DNA of 21,875 nucleotides, from assembly GCA_016718035.1 (NCBI GenBank), contig JADKEK010000013.1, positions 1 to 21,875 of the forward strand. Reading direction: 5' to 3'. This DNA is from Bacteroidota bacterium (GTDB lineage: Bacteria > Bacteroidota > Bacteroidia > Chitinophagales > BACL12). The notes beneath the pieces were generated by a model. It saw only the letters and a list, made by a program, of their open reading frames with translations, searched no databases and was not told where the DNA came from. Made by a program: the position numbers and the translations under genes. Positions 16,730 to 21,875 of this stretch are shown here, piece by piece (position 1 is the stretch's first letter; each line of letters opens with the position of its first letter).

Positions 16730-18306
16730 TTACATCTTCACAAAACCCTTGGTTTCAAATATTCCCTCATTATTAATCAGTACGGTGTAAAATCCAACCG
16801 GTAGTTGCTCTAAATCAATATCCAATTTATTGGCGGAAACATTTTGTGTGAACACCACTTGTCCGGTAGCGTTAATAATTTGAAGGTCAGTGTTTTCCTT
16901 TAATCCGGTAATGGTTAGCAATGCATTTGCCGGGTTTGGAAAACAATTAATATTATTAGTTGCTTCAACATTTTCGGGTAAGCGCAAATTAATTTCTGAA
17001 TATTTGCTGATGGTTAAATAATACGATGTGCCATCGTTCGATAAAATTGAACAAACTACATCACCAAAAGAAGTTTCTCCTTTTACCTTTTCACCTTTAA
17101 TATCATCAAGCTTTATGTAGCCGGAGCTTCCGGTTGTGGATTGATAACGCGAGATAAAAATATTATCTGCTGTTGTTCCAAATGCATACACATCGCCATT
17201 TGATTCATCAAATAAAATATCGCTGCATGATTCGAAATTTCCGGGTGCTGCATTATTAATAGTTTTATTCCATAACACATTTCCTGCGGCATTCATTCTC
17301 CATATTTTAGCATTCCTTCCTGCGGCGCCATCGGTAACGTTGCCCGCAAACGCCAGTCCGCCGCCAAGTGTATTACCACTTGCACATACAACAGTTTCGC
17401 TTCCAGGTGTTGCTTCACCCACTCGTTTAGTCCATACAGCCTTACCGGTATTCGGATTTATTTTAATCACTGCAATATGATTATTCGCCCCAACATTGTC
17501 TTCCGATTGTGCAATACAAAAAACATTATTCGAGTTGTCTTTAACTAAATCAATTGGAAGATCATCTTTCCTGGATATCCGGAAATTGTTTTTATACAAT
17601 ATTTCTCCGTTTTCATCTATGCGTGTCACTAATATGTCTGTATTTCCTCCATCAAAATAAGATGTAAAAACTATATCCGTGAATTCAAAATTTAGCAGTT
17701 TGCTTGGATAAGTATCCTTGCCGGGCATATTAATTTCAATAAACTGCCCCTCAGAAAATTCATTGGTGATTTTATTATAAGTATGTTTTAATAATAATGA
17801 TGTCCATTTTCCGGTTGACGTATTTTTTGCCTTCATGTAAACAAAAATGACTGTTTCCTCAACGAGGTTGTTATTTAAACAATTCACATATGTGAATTCT
17901 TCATAGAGTGCCGGTATTGCAGTTTCTACTTGTGCTATTCCATAAGTGTCAATATCCATTCTTATTAAACCAAAAATGGCATCCGCTTCATCGAAAAATG
18001 AAACATAGGTATGGTTGTCGACTACCTGCACAGCTTGCACTTCAGAAGTTAAATCCAAAACGGTCAAATCGGGATAAGTAACAGCACACCATTGGTATCT
18101 AAAATTCCAACTCCACTAGATTCGGGACTGGTGGTAAACCCGAACATACAAGAATCATCAGTATAGTCCATAAATCCGGTTCCGGTTGGGCCTAATGGTA
18201 AAGCTGTGGTGGTCCAATCGTTTACTAAATCAATGATTTGTGCTTTTGTTGATGTTGTGCTCAGCAGCATTGCGCCGACTAAAAGGGTAAATAGTTGTTT
18301 TCTCAT
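16730..18306 (-). CDS. Secreted propeller-like protein with T9SS C-terminal sorting domain, one frameshift
   Basis: Start taken at 18306 (MRKQLFTLLVGAMLLSTTST-KAQ), which gives a standard signal peptide; an ATG six codons upstream only lengthens it. The pieces 18306-18064 and 18067-16730 join into about 525 residues after restoring one base near 18085-18090 (DTNGV-AVTYPDLTVLDLTSE). The body contains repeated beta-propeller-like strands (DILVTRIDENGEILYKNNF, HIAVIKINPNTGKAVWTKRV, AKIWRMNAAGNVLWNKTI, NIFISRYQSTTGSSGYIKL), as in Bacteroidota SBBP-type surface proteins. The last 75 residues are a type A T9SS sorting domain: INCFPNPANALLTITGL, then DLQIINATGQVVFTQNV, then LPVGFYTVLINN and GFVKM. 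No catalytic motif was recognised; surface location is well supported, role unknown. Promoter at 18322-18352 and terminator at 16613-16668, so a single-gene transcript. Confidence 0.82.
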
Positions 18307-18321
18307 GTTTTTATTTTGCGG

Positions 18322-18352
18322 CAAATGTAGGTGCGTAAATAAAGGTGGTCAA
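18322..18352 (-). promoter_or_regulatory. Bacteroidota-type promoter for the T9SS gene at 18306
   Basis: On the minus strand TTG (18352-18350) is followed by exactly 20 nt and TACATTTG (18329-18322). It matches the promoter at 1909-1939 in spacing and even in bases around the TTG (TATTGACC). The -7 box is 15 nt upstream of the ATG. Confidence 0.6.
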
Positions 18353-18406
18353 TACCAAAAATGATAATTTTCGTTATTTCAAGGGGGGTGGTTTTATTTG
18401 TATATT

Positions 18407-18419
18407 ATTGATTATCAAT
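18407..18419. promoter_or_regulatory. 13-bp perfect palindrome, candidate operator (copy 3)
   Basis: ATTGATTATCAAT, 100 nt upstream of the T9SS gene start (18306) and just beyond its promoter. On the other side it borders the palindrome array. Confidence 0.4.
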
Positions 18420-18478
18420 ATTATATGATGCGTTGGTTTTACAATTCGGAGTAGGGGTTTTTAGCGTTTTTTAGCGTT

Positions 18479-18789
18479 GGGGCGAAAGATTTTTCGCCCT
18501 TACGGGGTGGGTTGGGGTTTATAGATATGGATGGATGGTTGGGGCGAAAGATTTTTCGCCCGTGCGGGGTGGGTTGGGGTTTATAGATATGGATGGATGG
18601 TTGGGGCGAAAAATTTTTCGCCCGTGCGGGGTGGGTGGGGTTAGAATATGGAGGATTTGGGGCGAAAATTTTTTCGCCCGTAGGATGGTTGGGGTTGATA
18701 GATATGGATGGTGGTTGGGGCGAAAATTTTTCGCCCTTACGAGGGTTTATAGATATGGATGGATGGTTGGGGCGAAAAATTTTTCGCCC
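18479..18789. repeat. Tandem array of six GGGCGAAA...TTTCGCCC palindromes
   Basis: Copies lie at 18479-18499, 18541-18561, 18603-18623, 18659-18679, 18717-18736 and 18769-18789. The best copies contain the perfect 20-bp palindrome GGGCGAAAAATTTTTCGCCC; others differ by a base in the A/T centre (AAAGATTTTT, AAAATTTTTT, AAAATTTTT). Spacers of about 32-42 bp are also alike: GGGTTTATAGATATGGATGG is shared exactly by three and in part by others. Copies seven (18987-19007) and eight (19134-19155) are dispersed among the parS-like sites. Each copy would fold into a strong hairpin in RNA or single-stranded DNA. The base composition is sharply G-rich on the + strand. No protein is supported here; open frames across it only translate the repeat. 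Confidence 0.9.
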
Positions 18790-18815
18790 GTGCGGGGTGG
18801 GGGGGTTATTTCTAC

Positions 18816-18829
18816 GTTCCACGTGGAAT
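18816..18829. promoter_or_regulatory. parS-like ParB-binding site 1
   Basis: GTTCCACGTGGAAT: the CACGTG-centred 14-mer with one departure from perfect symmetry at the last base. It fits the conserved chromosomal parS pattern GTTnCACGTGnAAC at all but that position. Confidence 0.65.
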
Positions 18830-18897
18830 GGTTGGGCACGGACTTAAATTAGGGGCGCCCGTGGGTACGCCCATACGAGGGGTGGGGGTATTTCTAC

Positions 18898-18911
18898 GTT
18901 CCACGTGGAAC
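18898..18911. promoter_or_regulatory. parS-like ParB-binding site 2 (perfect)
   Basis: GTTCCACGTGGAAC, a perfect 14-bp palindrome with flanking ACG/CGT that extends it to ACGTTCCACGTGGAACGT. Confidence 0.78.
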
Positions 18912-19034
18912 GTTAGGCATGGATTTAAATAAGGGTCCCATGTGGGGATGTCCATACGGGGTGGTTTTTGGGTGTTTGATATCGTCGGGGCGAAAAATAT
19001 TTCGCCCAGGCGGAAATTGTGATTTTAAATTATT

Positions 19035-19048
19035 GTTCCACGTGGAAC
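19035..19048. promoter_or_regulatory. parS-like ParB-binding site 3 (perfect)
   Basis: GTTCCACGTGGAAC preceded by T, matching TGTTCCACGTGGAAC, the form known from several bacterial chromosomes. Confidence 0.8.
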
Positions 19049-19182
19049 GGTTGGGCATGGATTTAAATAAGGGGCGCCCACGTGGGGACGCCCATACGGG
19101 GGTGGCCTGGGAATATTTTTTAGATTTTTATATGGGGCGAAATGTTTTTCGCCCCGACATTTGAGGGAATTTTAAATTCAAC

Positions 19183-19196
19183 GTTCCACGTGAAAC
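19183..19196. promoter_or_regulatory. parS-like ParB-binding site 4, adjacent to mnmG
   Basis: GTTCCACGTGAAACA: one half-site is the GTTCC form and the other the GAAACA form of the Bacillus consensus TGTTTCACGTGAAACA. It lies 56 nt upstream of the mnmG start. Confidence 0.78.
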
Positions 19197-19237
19197 ATGG
19201 AAGAATTGTTACGGGCGTTAATACGCCTGTACTTAAT

Positions 19238-19245
19238 TATCTTTG
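19238..19245 (+). promoter_or_regulatory. -7 box upstream of mnmG
   Basis: TATCTTTG matches TAnnTTTG exactly, 7 nt before the ATG at 19253, so the transcript would have almost no leader. A TTG at the expected -33 distance is not seen. The same octamer precedes the lipoprotein at 21256. Confidence 0.4.
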
Positions 19246-19252
19246 CATCAGG

Positions 19253-21115
19253 ATGTTCAAAGAATATGATGTTATAGTTGTGGGTGCCGGTCATGCCGGT
19301 TGCGAAGCTGCCGCTGCTGCCGCTAATATGGGGGCGAAGGTGATGCTTGTGACCATGAACATGCAGACTATAGCCCAAATGAGTTGCAATCCCGCTATGG
19401 GAGGTGTGGCGAAAGGTCAGATAGTGAGGGAGATTGATGCATTGGGTGGGTATTCGGGGATTGTGACCGATAAAAGTGCCATACAGTTTAGGATGTTAAA
19501 CCTGAGTAAGGGACCAGCCATGTGGGCCCAAGGGCTCAAAGTGACAGAATGATGTTTGCCGCAGAATGGAGATACATGCTGGAACAAAACAAAAATGTAG
19601 ATTTCTGGCAGGATACTGTGGCCGGTTTGCTGATTAACGATGGGAGAATTGCGGGGGTGCGGACAAGTCTGGGAATGGAAATACCATCTAAGGCGGTAGT
19701 GCTTACCAATGGAACATTCTTAAATGGCTTAATACATATAGGAGAAAAAAACTTTGGTGGAGGTCGCGTTGCGGAAAAGGCTGCGACAGGTATCACCGAA
19801 CAACTTATAAGTCTGGGATTTGAAAGCGGAAGAATGAAAGCCGGAACTCCTCCAGGTAGATGGAAGAAGTTTGAACTACAATCTCATGGAGGGAACAACT
19901 AGGGGATGAAGTTCCTCAAGTTTTCTTATACCGATACTAAGCCCTTGGCTAAACAAAGAAGCTGTTGGATTACCTATACTTCAGATGCAGTGCATGATGT
20001 TTTAAGAACAGGGTTCGACAGGTCACCAATGTATTCGGGAAGGATTAAAGGACTGGGTCCTAGGTATTGCCCTAGTATAGAAGATAAAATAGATCGTTTT
20101 GCTTCAAAAGAAGCCACTCAAATATTCGTAGAACCGGAAGGTTGGAATACGGTGGAGGTATATATAAACGGTTTTTCTACCAGTCTGCCGGAAGAAGTTC
20201 AGTATGCGGCCTTAAAAAAAATACAGGGATTTGAAGATGTGAAGATGTTCAGACCGGGTTATGCTATTGAATATGATTACTTCCCACCGGTGCAATTAAA
20301 CCATACGTTGGAGACAAGATTGATAAAAAACCTATTCTTCGCAGGTGGGCCAAATTAATGGAACACAACCGGGTATGAAGAAGCTGCATGTCAGGACTAA
20401 TGGCAGGTATAAATGCAGCCCTTTCTGTAGCTGAAAAAGCTCCTTTCCAAATAGACAGAAGTGAAGGGTATATAGGTATTTTTGGTAGATGACTTAATTA
20501 ATAAAGGCACCGAAGAACCATACAGGATGTTTACTTCCAGAGCTGAGTATAGGGTGTTGTTGCGACAGGACAATGCAGATATTCGACTTACTCAAAAAGT
20601 CGCACGCTATAGGACTGGCATCTGATGAAGATTACAAAGAGTGAATGAAAAGATTTCAGCTACAGCAAAATTGATAGATTTCCTGCGCAACCTTTCGGTA
20701 GATCCGGACCAGGTAAATGGCATGCTGGAGACAAAGGTTCAGCAGTAATTAAGCAAAAAACTAAAATCGGGCAGTTGCTAAGCAGACCATATTGGGCTCA
20801 ACGACTTAATTGGTTTAAAACAAAATCTCGATGCCGAGTTGCTTCAATACGAAACTGAATTTAGAGAGCAAGCTGAAATTTCAATAAAAATGCGAAGAGG
20901 GTATCTCTAAAGAAAAAGAACTCGTAGATAAAATGTTGCGTCTTGAAAATATCATCATTCACGATGCCATCAATTATCATCAATTACTTTCCATTTCATC
21001 TAAAGCAAGAGAAAAACTGAGTAAAGATAAAACCCAAACCCTAGGTCAGGCCAGCAGAATAAGCGGCGTTTCACCAAGTGATATTGTAGTATTGATGATT
21101 CATATTGGAAGATAA
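19253..21115 (+). CDS. mnmG: tRNA uridine 5-carboxymethylaminomethyl modification enzyme MnmG (GidA), several frameshifts
   Basis: The reconstructed protein is about 620 residues, normal for MnmG. With MnmE it modifies the wobble uridine (U34) of tRNAs, using FAD and a folate-derived carbon, in the cytoplasm. The start at 19253 gives MFKEYDVIVVGAGHAGCEAA, the FAD-binding Rossmann motif at 8-18. Then come SCNPAMGGVAKG, GPRAQSDR, GTPP, WITYTSDAVHDVLR, DRSPMYSGRIKGLGPRYCPS, PGYAIEYDY, GTTGYEEAACQ, EPYRMFTSRAEYRVLLRQDN and the C-terminal QASRISGVSPSDIVVLMIHI. All family landmarks are present in order, each reached by one-base corrections, for example near 19515, 19857, 19893, 20345, 20490, 20625 and 20750-20900. 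The stop is at 21113-21115. The intact motifs argue for sequencing error, since this gene is widely conserved. An upstream in-frame ATG (19142) is rejected because it runs through the parS region. Confidence 0.93.
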
Positions 21116-21255
21116 TATATTTTGTTGTAAACAATTGATGTTCAATAACTTATAACAATATTACGTAAATATTTTCAAGCCCCTTTCATTATTTTTTAAG
21201 TAAAAGATTTTCGAATAAACAATCACTTTGTCGTTACAGCCGTTAAGTGAATTTC

Positions 21256-21263
21256 TATCTTTG
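21256..21263 (+). promoter_or_regulatory. -7 box upstream of the lipoprotein gene
   Basis: TATCTTTG (TAnnTTTG), 7 nt before the ATG at 21271. TTTG at 21227-21230 is the nearest -33 candidate but is 25 nt away. Confidence 0.4.
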
Positions 21264-21270
21264 CAACACC

Positions 21271-21875
21271 AATGCGAATATTCCTTTTTCGATAGTATTA
21301 ATAATAATAGCGGGTTGTGCCAATCAGGTTGCACCCTCGGGCAGGCCAAAAGATATCACACCACCAACAGTATTAGATTATGAACCAGACTCAGCATCTG
21401 TATTATTTACTGCAAAACCATTTCCATAAAGTTTGATGAATATGTAATTCTAAATGATGTGTTTAATCAGATTTCCATTTCACCAACACCATTAAACGAA
21501 ACACCTGATTATAAACTCAAAGGAAAAACATAACCATTTCTATAAAGGATACTTTAAAACCGGAAACCACCTATACCATAAATTTCGGGCAAGCAATAAA
21601 GATAATACTGCGGGAAATGTAAAGGGGAAAATTTTACTTATGTTTTTTCAATCGGTTCCTATATTGACTCATTACAAGTTTCCGGAAAAGTAGTTGATTT
21701 ACTAACTGCGGCACTAGCAAAAAAAGCATATGTAGTTTTATATTATAAACAACTGATACGTCGTTCACCACTACAAAACCTTATTACTTTGCAAAGACAG
21801 ATGTATCAGGTAATTTTTTAATTAATAATATAAAATCAGGGTCATATAAATTATATATGCAATAGAAGACCAAAA
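21271..21875 (+). CDS. Lipoprotein with Big_5 (Ig-like) domain, frameshifted and cut by the window end
   Basis: The start at 21271 (MRIF...) leads, after a one-base correction near 21285, into FSIVLIIIAGC, a lipoprotein signal with the lipidated Cys, and then ANQVAPSGRPKDITPPTVLD. The C-x-PsGGPKDxxPP motif followed by YEPDSASVLFTAKPF, KFDEYVILNDVFNQISISP and TTYTINFGQAIKDN is the recognisable start of Bacteroidota Big_5 (Ig-like) lipoproteins. A second Ig or transthyretin-like part begins at LQVSGKVVDLLTAALAKKAY, with VVLYYK and DVSGNFLINNIKSGSYKLY. At least four indels break the frame (near 21285, 21425, 21530 and 21770). The protein is expected in the outer-membrane periplasmic leaflet or surface, role unknown. 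Family members commonly exceed 500 residues, so most of the gene lies beyond the window. Confidence 0.72.

Larger units (their letters stand above)
18816..19106 (+). repeat. Three composite units: parS-like site plus about 55-bp GC-rich element
   Basis: After each of the first three parS-like sites comes a related element, at 18830-18886, 18912-18966 and 19049-19106. The shared pattern is GGCAtGGAtTTAAATaAGG, then a GC-rich inverted repeat (clearest in the third copy, GGGCGCCCACGTGGG with ACGCCC), then CATACGgGG. The third copy's inverted repeat itself contains CACGTG. The fourth parS-like site lacks the element and faces mnmG. The units look duplicated together. Confidence 0.75.

Noticed and set aside
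18479..18789. CRISPR-like look of the palindrome array (regular repeats with spacers of about 35-40 bp)
   Set aside because: The spacers are related to each other, the repeats are near-perfect palindromes of variable centre, and no cas gene is nearby.
18439..18852. Open frames on both strands across the array (Pro/His-rich on the minus strand, Gly/Arg-rich on the plus strand)
   Set aside because: They only translate the tandem repeat; the frames owe their length to the GC-rich repeat, with no start signal or family match.
19142..19252. Longer mnmG start at 19142
   Set aside because: The extension would cross a palindrome and a parS-like site; MFKEYDVIVVGAGHAG at 19253 is the standard MnmG beginning.
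18340..19252. Replication origin in the intergenic region
   Set aside because: parS-like sites and mnmG hint at origin proximity, but no DnaA boxes or clear unwinding element were seen, so an origin is not claimed.
1..21875. tRNA, rRNA, insertion sequences or prophage genes
   Set aside because: None was recognised on either strand.

Overview
The window looks like a Bacteroidota chromosome fragment (probably a Chitinophagales/Saprospirales-type lineage; rank below phylum is a guess). The evidence is A+T-rich DNA; three secreted proteins ending in type IX secretion (T9SS, Por-secretion) C-terminal sorting domains; Bacteroidota-type promoters (TTG, about 20 nt, TAnnTTTG) instead of sigma70 boxes; weak or absent Shine-Dalgarno sequences; a TPR histidine kinase paired with a LytTR regulator; and a Big_5 lipoprotein.

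Layout. 1-402: GC-rich short repeats. 403-1835 (-): frameshift-broken helical-repeat protein, a paralogue of the gene at 6490. 1956-3735 (+): frameshift-broken T9SS cargo protein behind a good promoter. 3794-4147 (-): DUF1801 protein. 6300 down to 4300 (-): four-gene cluster with a small N-terminal-family protein, a VanZ-like membrane protein, a secreted protein resembling Helicobacter HpaA, and a small beta-barrel-like protein. 6490-11250 (+): operon of a helical-repeat protein, TPR sensor kinase and LytTR response regulator, followed by a possible 37-residue microprotein and a strong terminator. 15143 down to 11794 (-): secreted peptidoglycan amidase (PGRP fold) with four near-identical CARDB repeats and a T9SS tail. 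16433 down to 15502 (-): DUF4268 PD-(D/E)XK nuclease-like protein. 18306 down to 16730 (-): T9SS cargo protein. 18307-19252: a 946-bp non-coding region with eight copies of a 20-bp palindrome and four ParB-binding (parS-like) sites. 19253-21115 (+): mnmG (gidA). 21271-end (+): Big_5 lipoprotein, cut by the window edge.

The most interesting signal is the non-coding block upstream of mnmG. Four CACGTG-centred 14-mers fit the chromosomal parS consensus. Three of them are each followed by the same roughly 55-bp GC-rich element, and all are interleaved with palindromic hairpins. This is a good candidate for a chromosomal centromere, possibly close to the replication origin. A second candidate regulatory system is a perfect 13-bp palindrome (ATTGATTATCAAT) found three times, each 67-122 bp upstream of a gene start.

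Quality caveat. Many genes are broken by single-base indels, often in homopolymers. The breaks are densest at both window ends and absent from about 6.5-11.3 kb. Intact reading can be reconstructed across nearly all of them (mnmG, the amidase, DUF1801, DUF4268), so most are probably low-coverage long-read assembly errors. Coordinates of broken genes are given for the reconstructed full gene. All family names come from recognising motifs by eye; no database search was run.
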